Shown: positions 8,917-17,950, numbered from the stretch's first letter. The stretch: DNA of 64,000 nucleotides from JBBBNV01 sp037137075 (GCF_037137075.1 NZ_JBBBNV010000002.1:251466-315465); one strand, 5' to 3'. The notes: generated from the sequence alone by a model not told the origin. Numbers and translations: made by a program.

Positions 8917-9065
8917 TGCATCCGCTGCTAAGCCCTGATTTAGCCCGCCGGATTGAGCGCGCCGAAATCGACGCTGTGACCGACCGGATGAAAGCGGTTC
9001 AAGAACGGGAACCGGGCTTAGGCAACAAGGGGATGTGTTTGTTACCGCTGAGCAATGAACGTGAG
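8913..9065 (+). pseudogene. Possible N-terminal relic of an acetyltransferase-type gene
   Basis: An ATG overlapping the stop of the preceding relic opens a short stretch (MHPLLSPDLARRIERAEIDA) that recalls the start of some GNAT proteins. The frame then runs without a stop into the monooxygenase gene, whose own ribosome binding site and start lie at 9077-9092. The favoured reading is a 5' gene remnant fused in frame by deletion. The alternative is an unusual 59-residue N-terminal extension of the monooxygenase. The family assignment is weak. Confidence 0.3.
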
Positions 9066-9089
9066 TCGTATACATACGGAGGAATCGAA

Positions 9090-10316
9090 ATGCATCCAGT
9101 TCAGCAGAAACAACTTTCGATGAAAAGCGGGCAGCCGGAGCAGGGCAGCTCGGGTGCTTCTTCCGGTCAAATTATGATTGTCGGCGGGGGAATCGCCGGG
9201 CTGGCGTTGGCTAACGCCCTGCAGCGGGGAGGGCGGCAAGTAACGATATATGAGCGGTCCGCTGTGCATGAAGAACGGGGCGCGGGCATTGTACTGGCCG
9301 CCAATGCGCTGAAGGTGCTGGAGAAGCTGGGCCTGGCGGGGCAGGTCCGCGCTTCCGGGGCGGCCGTGCGCAGCGCAGAGATTCGCTCATGGGACGGCAA
9401 GCCGGTGATGCGGCTGCCTGTTCACGAGCAGGCGGACCGTTACGGCACCTACAGCTATCTCATCCACCGCGCCGAGCTCCACCGCATTCTGCTGAAGGGG
9501 CTGGAGCCAGGGACAATCCGGCTCGATAAACGATTCCTTCATTATCAGGAAGGGCCTGACGCTGTCACGGCTTCGTTTGCTGGCGGAGAACAAGCCGAGG
9601 GGGCGCTGCTGGTCGGGGCGGACGGGATTCATTCCAAGGTTCGTTCACAGCTTGCAGGCGATCCTCCCCTGCGGTATTCCGGTTACACGGCGCGAAGAGG
9701 CATTGCCCATTTCCGGGATTCGCGTTATCCGGTGGAGCTTGGCGGGGGCTTTGAAGCCTGGGGCCCAGGCAAACGGTTTGGCTTTTCCCATCTGGGCAAC
9801 GACCGCATCTTCTGGTTTGCGGCAATCAATGCCCCTCAAGGGCTGCAGGCTGCGCCAGAAGGGCGTAAAGCCGAGACGCTCCGCCATTTTCGCGGCTGGT
9901 GCGAGCCGATTGAGGCTGTAGTGGAAAGTACGCCGGAGGAGGCCGTGCTGGCTCACGATATTTTTGATATGAAGCCTCTGCCGTATTGCTCCGCAGGACG
10001 GGTCGTGCTGCTTGGCGATGCGGCTCATCCGATGCTCCCGAATTTGGGACAGGGCGGCGCACAGGCGCTGGAGGATGCGTGGGTGCTGGCGGACCTGCTA
10101 TTGGCGCTCCCCGGGAATTTGCCAGCCGCGCTGGCGGAGTATGAACATAGACGGCGTGCCCGTACCGCCAAGGTAGCCGAACGGTCCAGAAGAATGGCCA
10201 GAATGGTGCAGCTGGAGCATCCGGCGGCTCTATATGCCCGGAACAGCCTGCTTCGTCTGCTGCCTTCACAAATGTCTATCAAGGCGCTGGATTGGCTGCT
10301 GGGTTATGAGGTTTAA
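9090..10316 (+). CDS. FAD-dependent aromatic-type monooxygenase
   Basis: This 408-residue flavoprotein belongs to the UbiH/salicylate-hydroxylase-like family. The ADP-binding motif IVGGGIAGLALANALQRGG lies near residue 30, and the second FAD motif is GDAAHPMLPNLGQGGAQALE (near residue 310). GADGIHSKVR (DG motif) is also present. Such enzymes hydroxylate aromatic or polyketide substrates using NAD(P)H and oxygen; the substrate is not predictable here. ATG 9090 has CGGAGGA upstream. An in-frame open stretch back to 8913 is annotated separately. The SanA-like gene follows 17 bp later. Confidence 0.82.
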   Translation: MHPVQQKQLSMKSGQPEQGSSGASSGQIMIVGGGIAGLALANALQRGGRQVTIYERSAVHEERGAGIVLAANALKVLEKLGLAGQVRASGAAVRSAEIRSWDGKPVMRLPVHEQADRYGTYSYLIHRAELHRILLKGLEPGTIRLDKRFLHYQEGPDAVTASFAGGEQAEGALLVGADGIHSKVRSQLAGDPPLRYSGYTARRGIAHFRDSRYPVELGGGFEAWGPGKRFGFSHLGNDRIFWFAAINAPQGLQAAPEGRKAETLRHFRGWCEPIEAVVESTPEEAVLAHDIFDMKPLPYCSAGRVVLLGDAAHPMLPNLGQGGAQALEDAWVLADLLLALPGNLPAALAEYEHRRRARTAKVAERSRRMARMVQLEHPAALYARNSLLRLLPSQMSIKALDWLLGYEV

Positions 10317-10333
10317 CGGGGGGAACGGGAAGG

Positions 10334-11050
10334 ATGGAGAGACGAATTTTGGGCGTAAGGGAAGAGCTGGCCCAGCCCTGCAAGCGGAAGAGAATACGAA
10401 AAAGGCTGCTTGCGTCACTGCTGACAGTGCTTCTGGGGCTGTGCCTTGTTTTGACGAATGACGGGCTTGTCCGTTCCACGGGAAAAAGCTATGTAGTCGG
10501 GCTGGATCAGGCCCCCCAAGCAGATGCGATTATTGTGCTCGGCGCGTATGTGCGTCCGGACGGGAGCATGTCCATGATGCTGCAGGACCGGGTCGATACG
10601 GCGGTACAGCTGTACGGCCTCGGCAAGGCCAAAAGGCTTCTCATGAGCGGGGATCACGGCCGCAAGGAGTACGATGAGGTCAATACGATGCGGGAATACG
10701 CCGAGCAGCAGGGGGTAGAGAGCGCGCATGTGTTTATGGATCATGCCGGGTTTAATACCTATGACAGCATGTACCGGGCCCGGGAGGTGTTTCGGGTCAA
10801 AAAAGCGATTATCGTTACGCAGGAATATCATCTGCTGCGCGCTCTGTTCATCGCCCGCCAGCTCGGGATTGAGGCATACGGTGTCGCTGCCGATCGGCAT
10901 GATTACGGTATCGTCATGCAGAAATATGAGCTGCGGGAAATCGCGGCGAGAAACAAGGATTTGCTGCTTGCCTCCGTACTTCGGCCGAAGCCCCAATTTC
11001 TGGGGGACCCGATTCCGATTACCGGAGACGGCAGACTGACCCGGGACTAG
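10334..11050 (+). CDS. SanA/YdcF-family (DUF218) membrane-anchored protein
   Basis: This 238-residue protein has a basic N-terminus (KRKRIRKR), one hydrophobic anchor at about residues 27-43 and a DUF218 domain starting at DAIIVLGAYVRPDG. Family hallmarks include LLMSGDHGRKEYDEV, AGFNTYDSMYRAREVF and TQEYHLLRALFIAR. E. coli SanA contributes to the envelope barrier against vancomycin; the biochemical role is not settled. It is closely spaced to the monooxygenase gene and ends before a bidirectional terminator. Confidence 0.8.
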   Translation: MERRILGVREELAQPCKRKRIRKRLLASLLTVLLGLCLVLTNDGLVRSTGKSYVVGLDQAPQADAIIVLGAYVRPDGSMSMMLQDRVDTAVQLYGLGKAKRLLMSGDHGRKEYDEVNTMREYAEQQGVESAHVFMDHAGFNTYDSMYRAREVFRVKKAIIVTQEYHLLRALFIARQLGIEAYGVAADRHDYGIVMQKYELREIAARNKDLLLASVLRPKPQFLGDPIPITGDGRLTRD

Positions 11051-11260
11051 CATGGCTTGCCTGGTTCATACCGTGCTTTTGTTAGGCCCCGTGTACGGCA
11101 TGATGCTTGCAAGGCCGGTGAACCGTGAAAGCCGCCGCCGGAATGCATGGCGGGAGGCCCTTCAGTGTGTTCCGCCAACCGCCAAGCTTTCCGCCCAAAG
11201 GGGCGGATACGGTTTAGGCGGCTGATTGCTCGCCGATCGCCGATGAACGATCCGAATAAA

Positions 11261-11316
11261 GCCCTGCATCCGGGACACAGCAGCTTCATTGGCAGCGTGT
11301 TTGTCCGGTGCAGGGC
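11261..11316. terminator. Bidirectional terminator between convergent genes
   Basis: The arms GCCCTGCATCCGGGACA and TGTCCGGTGCAGGGC pair over 15 bp with two single-base bulges. The stem is flanked by AATAAA on the left and CTTTG on the right. It sits between the convergent SanA-like and AI-2E genes. The rest of the ~290-bp gap (11051-11342) shows nothing else recognisable. Confidence 0.6.
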
Positions 11317-11342
11317 TTTGAAGGGTTGTCGCCGATGACGGC

Positions 11343-12434
11343 TCAGGTATCCGTGTACTCATCCTCCGGCTTGCGTATCCATCTTTCGAGATAGCCCTGC
11401 TCATACAGCGCCTTGATGAGGATGATGAGGATTGGGGACAAGATCAGTCCCGCCACGCCGAACAAGGAAAGCGAAACGATCATGAAGGCAAGCATCGTGA
11501 AGGCCGATACGCCGAGGGAGTCGCCGGTAATTTTGGGCTCCATAATTTGCCGGGTCAAAATAACGACGCCGAGGAGCACAGTCAGCCAAATCGCCAGGTA
11601 CGTCTGCTTGACGATGAACAGGTACACAATCCACGGAATGAATACCGTGGATACGCCAAGCAGCGGCAGGACATCAAACACGGCGGAGAGCAGCGCGACC
11701 GCAAAAGCATTTTTGACACCAAGCAGCACAAGCGTGACGAAAATCAGCATAAAGGTGAGGCTGACCAGCTTCGCCTGGGCTTTCAGGTAGCTGACGATTC
11801 CGATCAGGACGTTGTCCCGCAGGAAGTAGAAGGCGGTTTTGAACGTCCGGGGCGTCTTGCCCTCGGCCAGCCGCTTCCAGGTATCAATTTCGATGCTTAG
11901 AAAATAAGCCAGAATAATCCCGATGACGAAGTTGACGACAAACGTGGAGAACGAGCTGAGCATCGTAAATACGTACCCGAGAAACCCGGTTACAAGGGCG
12001 GTTGCTTTTTGTGTGATGAGCGTGGTGTATTCCTGGGCTTTTTCCATCAGTCCCGGGTCCAGCGTTTCGATCTTGCTCAGGACCAGCGGGGACAGCTCCA
12101 AGATTTTCTCGGAGAACAAATGGGCATACTCCGGAATGCGCAGCGCCAGCTGCTGAATCTGTACGGCGAATATAACGCCGGCCCCGACAAAAATGCCGCT
12201 TATCACGAGAATAAAGAGCAGGGTAGACAGTCCCGTTGCAATGGATTTCTTCATGCCGCGGCGGTGCAGGAACTTGGCGAGCGGTTCAATAATGGCGAAG
12301 ATGACGAACGCCAAAAATATCGGTGTCGCGATGCGGTACAGATAGCTGAACAGCAGCATAAACAAGTATACCGTCAGCACCATGAGCGCGATGTCGAACA
12401 CGGTTTTGTAATACTTCTTGTAGAAAGAAAGCAT
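11343..12434 (-). CDS. AI-2E family transporter (permease)
   Basis: This 363-residue polytopic membrane protein has about seven or eight hydrophobic segments and the family pattern of a loop-rich centre (residues ~100-150) followed by paired C-terminal helices. Typical segments are IATPIFLAFVIFAIIEPLAK near the N-terminus and LLGVSTVFIPWIVYLFI and MEPKITGDSLGVSAFTML near the C-terminus. The family includes the autoinducer-2 exporter TqsA and Bacillus YtvI; many members have no known substrate, and some are Na+/H+ or Na+/Li+ antiporters. It is transcribed alone on the minus strand, divergent from the HesB-like gene. Confidence 0.85.
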   Translation of the reverse strand: MLSFYKKYYKTVFDIALMVLTVYLFMLLFSYLYRIATPIFLAFVIFAIIEPLAKFLHRRGMKKSIATGLSTLLFILVISGIFVGAGVIFAVQIQQLALRIPEYAHLFSEKILELSPLVLSKIETLDPGLMEKAQEYTTLITQKATALVTGFLGYVFTMLSSFSTFVVNFVIGIILAYFLSIEIDTWKRLAEGKTPRTFKTAFYFLRDNVLIGIVSYLKAQAKLVSLTFMLIFVTLVLLGVKNAFAVALLSAVFDVLPLLGVSTVFIPWIVYLFIVKQTYLAIWLTVLLGVVILTRQIMEPKITGDSLGVSAFTMLAFMIVSLSLFGVAGLILSPILIILIKALYEQGYLERWIRKPEDEYTDT

Positions 12435-12572
12435 CGAGGTCCCCCTGTTTCAGAAAAATAGTGGCACTACTTTCCATACTAATGAAATGGAAGAGGAAAG
12501 ACAAGCATTTGACGTGCATACAGCCTGCATTGTAAAATAACGTAAGCAAGTATGAACAGGAGATGAATCCAG

Positions 12573-12872
12573 ATGAACATAAGAATTACGCGCAACGCGG
12601 CAAAGGTGCTGCTGGCGGAAATTAATAATGAAGAGAACAAAGGCCTGAAGGTGCGGGTAGGCATCGGCCACGTGCATGGGGATCACGCCCACTATACCAT
12701 CGGGCTGGACGATCAGAACGAAAATGATATTGTCGTTACAGAAAGAGACATCGAAGTGCTTCTGGACAAAAACGAGCCGCTTCTGGACGGCGTAAAAATC
12801 GATTACTTGTATGGACCGGAGGAAGGCTTTGTTATCACCAACGCAAGCAAAGGCAACCACGGCGACCACTAA
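12573..12872 (+). CDS. HesB/IscA-like protein without cysteines
   Basis: This 99-residue protein follows the HesB/IscA fold pattern from ITRNAAKVLLAEI to the YLYGPEEGFVITN region. The three cysteines used by A-type Fe-S carriers are all absent: the first position reads GHVHGDHAHY and the C-terminus ends in NHGDH. Cysteine-free HesB/YadR/YfhF-type members are known in Gram-positives and their function is unclear. The His-rich replacements could bind a metal, but this is inference. It is followed by the DUF1450 gene after 4 bp. Confidence 0.75.
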   Translation: MNIRITRNAAKVLLAEINNEENKGLKVRVGIGHVHGDHAHYTIGLDDQNENDIVVTERDIEVLLDKNEPLLDGVKIDYLYGPEEGFVITNASKGNHGDH

Positions 12873-12876
12873 GCCA

Positions 12877-13104
12877 ATGGCTACCAATGACATTCGCATT
12901 TGCGATAAATGCAAGCATATCCGACTGAAGACGATGCTGCCGAAGCTGGAGAGCCTTGTGCCAGGAACGGAAATTAAGGTTGGATGCAAATCGTACTGCG
13001 GCCCTTGCGCGCGGGGGGCTTTTATTTTTATTAACGGCCGTTATGTAACAGCCCCGACGGAAGAGGAAGCGATCGAGAAAGCCCGGAAGTATATTAAGAA
13101 ATAG
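12877..13104 (+). CDS. DUF1450 (YuzB-like) small cysteine-rich protein
   Basis: This 75-residue protein has ICDKCKH near its start and GCKSYCGPCARGAFIFINGR in the middle, which are the DUF1450/UPF0349 hallmarks. Two Cys pairs suggest metal or redox chemistry; no activity is established. ATG 12877 begins 4 bp after the HesB-like stop, so the two are probably co-translated. A longer in-frame reading from 12811 would overlap the HesB-like gene and has no family support. Confidence 0.78.
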   Translation: MATNDIRICDKCKHIRLKTMLPKLESLVPGTEIKVGCKSYCGPCARGAFIFINGRYVTAPTEEEAIEKARKYIKK

Positions 13105-13222
13105 GAAGCTCTTTGTGCCTTGTCCGGGTACAGAGGGCTTGTTTTTTACTGCACGTTTATGGAAGGCAGCCTGGCGGAATCCGCTCATGATGGAATATAA
13201 TGGTCAAAAAGGAGGGGAATCG

Positions 13223-14353
13223 ATGGAAGGGATGATTATCCTGATTTTGCTAATCATCATCGTAGGAATTAGTATCGGAAAAGCCTCCGGCTCCAGATCA
13301 GGCCGCTCCCGGAGCGGGCAGCCTGTACCTGGCTCGAGAGCAGGCCGGCCGGCTCCGCCCGTATGGGAAGCAGGAGCGCTGCCGCCTTCGCTCGGATTAC
13401 GGACGGAATTCGGCCTTGAGCGGTTGGCGGAACGGCTGTCTGCGGCGCTGGGAGCGGGCTACGCGGAGCAAATAAAGCTGCGCGTGATGCGGGAGCACCC
13501 GGGGATGAATGATGCCCAGTGGGACTGGACCTGGCTGGAGCTGCAGCGGTATTTGCTGATGACCGCAGTGCTGCGCCGCGTGCCCATGTTCAGTGAGCAG
13601 GTGGACCGGGCGTGGCACGAAATGCTGATGTTTACCCGGGAATACCAGCGGTTTTGCGAGAGCTTTACCGGTCATCTGATTCACCATGCGCCGGAAGCCG
13701 GAGCGGAGACTGTGCCGATGCCGGGCGCGCGGGCCTGGTTCGACTGGATGTACTGTCAGCTTTTTGAACCGACGCCTTACAGCTCCTGGATATGGGGAGG
13801 CTTCTTCCGATACCCGCTGCCGCCGGAGCAGCTGTCGATGCTGGAGGAGCTTAGTGAAGAGGAGCTGCGGGCGGAGCTGTTTAACAGCCAGACGCCGAAG
13901 CTGCTGCCGGAGGTCGGCCTGTCGATTGGCCGCATAATCTCTGCGGCGAAGGCCCAGATTGCCGAGGGGCGGCGCGGCCGCGACAGCTTCAACAGCAGGC
14001 CGTACCGGCAGGAAGCCGGAGCCGGGGATACCGGCTCTACAAGCCCGATCGGGCAATATGCGCTGCTTACGGCACCTTTTCTGATGTATTCCTTATGGAG
14101 TAACGGGAATGCCTCTGAGTTTGAGGAAGAGATGGGGCAGATGCTGCCTGAGGAAGAGCAGCAGCGGGAAAAGAATAACAGCGGATGCTCCTCAGGCACC
14201 GCCTGCTCCGGCGGAGAGCAGGAGCCATGGCACCGCAGCGAGGACGGCGGGGGAAGCGGCGGATCGGACAGTGGTGGGGGATCGGATTCCTCCGGCTCCA
14301 GCTGCGGTGGAGGCTCCTCCTGCAGCAGCGGATGCGGGGGCGGCGGAGACTAG
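13223..14353 (+). CDS. Membrane-anchored glycine-rich-domain (GRDP-like) protein
   Basis: This 376-residue protein has an N-terminal transmembrane helix (MIILILLIIIVGISIG), then a soluble domain with VDRAWHEMLMFTREYQRFC and LIHHAPEAG, the His/Trp pattern of glycine-rich domain-containing proteins. The last ~60 residues are rich in Gly, Ser and Cys (GGGSSCSSGCGGGGD). Similar Cys/Gly-rich ends are found in uncharacterised membrane proteins of many bacteria. GGAGGGG at 13212-13218 supports ATG 13223. Function unknown. Confidence 0.65.
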   Translation: MEGMIILILLIIIVGISIGKASGSRSGRSRSGQPVPGSRAGRPAPPVWEAGALPPSLGLRTEFGLERLAERLSAALGAGYAEQIKLRVMREHPGMNDAQWDWTWLELQRYLLMTAVLRRVPMFSEQVDRAWHEMLMFTREYQRFCESFTGHLIHHAPEAGAETVPMPGARAWFDWMYCQLFEPTPYSSWIWGGFFRYPLPPEQLSMLEELSEEELRAELFNSQTPKLLPEVGLSIGRIISAAKAQIAEGRRGRDSFNSRPYRQEAGAGDTGSTSPIGQYALLTAPFLMYSLWSNGNASEFEEEMGQMLPEEEQQREKNNSGCSSGTACSGGEQEPWHRSEDGGGSGGSDSGGGSDSSGSSCGGGSSCSSGCGGGGD

Positions 14354-14531
14354 TCCCGGATTGGCCGAAGGGCGTTGTCCGCTTCGATTTCATCGAAGTA
14401 CAGGCTGCGCGGCGAGAAGTTTTATCACCCGGCTATCACTGGATTATCAGATTGCGGGAACAGGGCGATTCTATGAATCTCGTGGTGAATTATGGTATGA
14501 TAGGGAAAATGACAGAAAAATCTGGCACTTG

Positions 14532-14567
14532 TTGTCAAGCAGCGGCTTGACAAGGTTCTTATTTTTT
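14532..14567 (+). terminator. Terminator-like hairpin in front of tagO
   Basis: TTGTCAAGC (14532-14540) pairs perfectly with GCTTGACAA (14545-14553) around a 4-base loop and is followed by a T-rich tail (TTCTTATTTTTT). It lies 20 bp before the tagO start, so it may end the upstream transcript or act as an attenuator if the tagO promoter lies upstream near 14496. Confidence 0.7.
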
Positions 14568-14586
14568 CTGCACAGGAGGCCCTATT

Positions 14587-15684
14587 ATGATGAAGTTGGT
14601 CGTTATCGGTTTCATCGCCAGCTTGCTGCTCGCGCTGCTCATCACGCCCTGGGTCAAACGCATCTCCCTCTGGTTTGGGTCCGTAGCGGTGCCCAATCAC
14701 CGTTCAATGCATCGTACCGTGATGCCGCAAATGGGCGGGCTGGCGATGTTCATTTCCTTTGTCGCGGTGTTCGCGGCAATGGCTCCGTTTGTGGAGCTGC
14801 CGATAAAGCCCTTTGTCGGCATTGTGCTCGGGGCGGCCGTAGTGGAGCTGGTCGGAGTGCTGGATGACCGCTTTGCGCTAAAGCCAAGCCGGAAGCTGCT
14901 CGGTCAAATGGTGGCGGCGGGTATTGTTGTCCTGTTTGACGTCAGGATTGAGGTGTTCACCAACCCGTTCGGAAGCAGCTGGTTCGGTTTGGAAGGCTGG
15001 ACGGAGTGGCTTGCTGTCCCGCTGACTGTTGTTTGGATTGTGGGCGTATCTAACGCAATGAATTATATTGACGGCCTGGACGGGCTGGCAGCCGGCGTTT
15101 CGGCTATTGCTACAGGCTCTATTCTGGTCATGGCGCTTTTTATGGGCAATTGGGTAGTCGTGCTGGTGTGCGCGATACTGCTCGGCAGCATTCTTGGCTT
15201 TCTGCCGTTTAACTTTTATCCGGCCAAGCTGTTTATGGGTGATTCGGGCTCGTTGTTTCTCGGGTTTATGCTGGCTTCCCTATCGGTGTTCGGCTTCAAG
15301 CAAATTACGCTGCTTTCGTTTATCGCTCCGATGGTCATTCTGGGCGTGCCGCTCTCGGACACGCTGCTGGCGACGATACGCCGCTGGATGAACAAGGTGC
15401 CGATTTTCCGCGCGGATAAAGGGCATATCCATCATAATTTGATGAACCTCGGCTTCAGTATGCGCAGCACGGTGCTCATCATGTATGCCGTCGCTTTATT
15501 TTTCGGCGTGAGCGCCATCGTACTCGCCAAAGCGCCGCTCATTGGGAAGCTGCTTATTTTACTCCTCGTGGTGCTGGTTGTTCAGGCCGGCGCGGAGCTG
15601 GTCGGCGCAGTGAAGGGGGGCAAGCCGGTGCTCAACATGTTGCTGCGCTTGTTCGGGCGAAGCAAGCCTCACGGGGGGAGTTAA
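14587..15684 (+). CDS. tagO: Undecaprenyl-phosphate N-acetylglucosaminyl-1-phosphate transferase (TagO/WecA type)
   Basis: This 365-residue polytopic membrane enzyme of the MraY/WecA family transfers sugar-1-phosphate from a UDP-sugar to undecaprenyl phosphate. That is the first step of wall teichoic acid or other lipid-linked glycan synthesis. Diagnostic motifs are present: VLDDRFALKPSRK, NAMNYIDGLDGLAAG, LFMGDSGSLFLGF and the C-terminal HIHH loop (DKGHIHHNL). AGGAGG at 14574-14579 fits ATG 14587. It is a single-gene transcript bounded by hairpins and could feed wall polymers or some of the glycans encoded further downstream. Confidence 0.88.
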   Translation: MMKLVVIGFIASLLLALLITPWVKRISLWFGSVAVPNHRSMHRTVMPQMGGLAMFISFVAVFAAMAPFVELPIKPFVGIVLGAAVVELVGVLDDRFALKPSRKLLGQMVAAGIVVLFDVRIEVFTNPFGSSWFGLEGWTEWLAVPLTVVWIVGVSNAMNYIDGLDGLAAGVSAIATGSILVMALFMGNWVVVLVCAILLGSILGFLPFNFYPAKLFMGDSGSLFLGFMLASLSVFGFKQITLLSFIAPMVILGVPLSDTLLATIRRWMNKVPIFRADKGHIHHNLMNLGFSMRSTVLIMYAVALFFGVSAIVLAKAPLIGKLLILLLVVLVVQAGAELVGAVKGGKPVLNMLLRLFGRSKPHGGS

Positions 15685-15741
15685 ACGCCGCCCGCTGCCG
15701 GAGGCTTTTGGAAGCAAGTACATAGCTGTTGAATCAGGCTC

Positions 15742-15787
15742 AAAATCAAACTCAGCCGGGGATAACCCGGCTGAGTTTGATTTTGTC
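15742..15787. terminator. Strong bidirectional terminator between tagO and proS
   Basis: The 19-bp arms (15742-15760 and 15766-15784) are perfectly complementary with a 5-base loop. The stem begins with AAAA and ends with TTTT, so it can work on both strands and serves the convergent tagO and proS genes. The next ~130 bp to proS contain no gene I can support. Confidence 0.9.
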
Positions 15788-15919
15788 TATTGAAGTCGAA
15801 CAATTGATTTTAGAAAGGGCTGTCGGGCGATATGGTCTTCCGATCACTGATGGTTCTTCGTTCAACTTAAATGGAAGCCCCAAGCTTGTTTCAAGAGTGC
15901 TGTTCAACAAGGTGCAGTC

Positions 15920-17626
15920 TTATGGCTGCGACAGCTTCTCCTTTACATGTGCAAGGAGTCCGTCTACCGTTACATGTGAACGGAAGCCCTCCCGTTCCTT
16001 CCATTCCACGAGCCCTTCCTGAGCGGCCTTGCCGATGATAACCTGATAAGGAATGCCGATAAGATCGGCGTCCTTGAATTTGACCCCGGGCCGTTCCTCC
16101 CTGTCGTCAAACAATACATCGATACCGGACTGCCTCATCTGCTCATAGAGGGCTTCCGCAGCTTGCCGCTGCAGGGTGTCCCGGGTGCTTACGGCAATCA
16201 GATGTACCTGATAAGGAGAAGCCTGCTTCGGCCAAACCATGCCCAGCTCATCATGATGCTGCTCGATAATAGCGGCCAGCAGCCGGGAGACTCCGATGCC
16301 ATAGCAGCCCATTATTACCGGCTCCGAATGACCGTGCTCTGTTACAGCGAGGGCTTTCATAACATGGCTGTATTTTGTGCCCAGCTTGAAAATATGCCCG
16401 ATTTCGATTCCCGTGGTGGTGGTCAGTGGAGCGCCGCAGCGCGGACAAGGATCATTGGCTCTAGCCATGATGAAATCCCCGGTGGATGCCGCGGTAAAAT
16501 CCCGGCCGGGCACGACATGCTCCAAATGGGTATCAACCGCGTTGCCTCCGGTTACCGCTTCGGGCATAGCGGCGGCGTGACGATCAAGCAAAACCGGAAT
16601 GGAAAGTCCTGCCGGACCGAGGAAGCCTGCACCGATACCGACAAGGCTTTCGATGGCGCCCGGATCGGCAAGCTCGAGGCGGGCCGCGCCTAGTGCGCTT
16701 TTAACCTTTGTCTCATTCACCTCATGGTCGCCCCGTACGCAAACGGCTACCGGCTTTTCATCCGCCAGGTAGATCATGGTTTTGATGATTTGGCCGGCTG
16801 AGATGCCCAGAAACCGCTCCAGCTCCTCAATGCTCTTCATGTCAGGCGTATGCACTTGGCGGGGCTGCGGCGTTTGCTCCGGAAGCAGGTCCGATGAGCC
16901 GGAGAAGGCGAATTCCGCTTTTTCCAGATTGGCGGCATAATCGCAGCCGGAGCAAACTACAACCGTATCTTCGCCGGAGTCGGCCAGAGCCATAAATTCA
17001 TGGGATCCGCCCTTGCCGCCAATCGCTCCGGCATCGGCTTCGACCGCTTGAAACCGCAGCCCCAATCTTGTGAAAATACGGCGGTATGCCTCGAAAACCG
17101 CCGCGTAGGTTTGCTGCAGACTGTCCGGCTGATCATGGAACGAATAAGCATCCTTCATCAGAAACTCACGGCAGCGCAGCAGGCCGAAGCGCGGCCGGCG
17201 TTCATCCCGGAACTTGGTCTGCATCTGATAAAGCAGCACCGGAAGCTTGCGGTAGGAGGTTAACTCCTGCGCGGCTAGATGCGTAATTACCTCTTCATGC
17301 GTCGGACCAAGCACGAACTCGCGGCTGTTCCGGTCAGTCAGACGGATTAACTCCGGACCATAGGCATGCATCCGCCCGGATTGCTCCCACAAATCAAGGG
17401 GCTGCAGCGCAGGCAGCAGTACCTGCTGGCCGCCGATAGCGTCCATTTCCTCCCGGATTACGGCTTGAATGTGATGAAGCACCTTGAGTCCCAGAGGCAG
17501 ATAGGTGTATACTCCCGAGGCGAGCTGGCGGATAAATCCGGCTCGAAGCAGCAGCTGATGGCTGACGGCTTCCGCATCGGCCGGTGTTTCACGAAGCGTA
17601 GGCAGCAGCAGGTTGCTTTGTCGCAT
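15920..17626 (-). CDS. proS: Prolyl-tRNA synthetase, bacterial type
   Basis: This 568-residue class II aminoacyl-tRNA synthetase has the normal length for bacterial ProS with an editing insert. Motif 1 region is GVYTYLPLGLKVLHHI, motif 2 is TKFRDERRPRFGLLRCREFL and motif 3 is GCYGIGVSRLLAAI. The INS editing domain occupies about residues 230-400, and the anticodon-binding domain closes the protein (VHLIAVSTRD onward). ATG 17626 follows a GGAGATG site; upstream in-frame codons run into the T-box leader. Regulated by the T-box described separately. Confidence 0.93.
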   Translation of the reverse strand: MRQSNLLLPTLRETPADAEAVSHQLLLRAGFIRQLASGVYTYLPLGLKVLHHIQAVIREEMDAIGGQQVLLPALQPLDLWEQSGRMHAYGPELIRLTDRNSREFVLGPTHEEVITHLAAQELTSYRKLPVLLYQMQTKFRDERRPRFGLLRCREFLMKDAYSFHDQPDSLQQTYAAVFEAYRRIFTRLGLRFQAVEADAGAIGGKGGSHEFMALADSGEDTVVVCSGCDYAANLEKAEFAFSGSSDLLPEQTPQPRQVHTPDMKSIEELERFLGISAGQIIKTMIYLADEKPVAVCVRGDHEVNETKVKSALGAARLELADPGAIESLVGIGAGFLGPAGLSIPVLLDRHAAAMPEAVTGGNAVDTHLEHVVPGRDFTAASTGDFIMARANDPCPRCGAPLTTTTGIEIGHIFKLGTKYSHVMKALAVTEHGHSEPVIMGCYGIGVSRLLAAIIEQHHDELGMVWPKQASPYQVHLIAVSTRDTLQRQAAEALYEQMRQSGIDVLFDDREERPGVKFKDADLIGIPYQVIIGKAAQEGLVEWKEREGFRSHVTVDGLLAHVKEKLSQP

Positions 17627-17640
17627 GAAACCACATCTCC

Positions 17641-17950
17641 TTCTTCCAAATGATAGTGTGTGACTTAAGTGAAACACAAAAAAACGCACTCCTCCCGTGC
17701 TGGGACGATTGCGTTCGTGGTACCACCCAAATTCCGCTACGATTATATTCAATCGTAACGCTCATTACCGGTAACGGAGTTACCCGGCTGCGAATACTTC
17801 GCGCTTGGCGGTTCATCGCAGCAGCTGCAAGGCGGGGAGTGATCTGCCGTCTGTGAGAAGCCTTGCAGCGGGAATGGCTTCCTCTCTGTACACAAGCGGA
17901 GCAGACTCATATCCTTGGTAAATGCATGTAAGCTATGAAAAAAAATGATT
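17641..17950 (-). promoter_or_regulatory. T-box riboswitch leader of proS
   Basis: Read on the minus strand, the leader contains the T-box consensus GGGTGGTACCACG at 17728-17716, followed by a terminator with arms over 17685-17713 and a T-run at 17684-17678. The T-box sequence can instead pair in an antiterminator. A stem with GCTGCAAGG and CCTTGCAGC arms further upstream fits Stem I. Uncharged tRNA-Pro is expected to stabilise antitermination and switch proS on. The specifier codon could not be assigned with certainty. Confidence 0.9.

Noticed and set aside
10334..11050. Vancomycin resistance determinant
   Set aside because: SanA/YdcF proteins affect envelope permeability in Gram-negatives. 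No van gene or resistance context is present.
15729..16022. 97-residue plus-strand gene over the terminator and proS end
   Set aside because: It starts inside a strong terminator hairpin and overlaps the end of proS, and its translation has no support.
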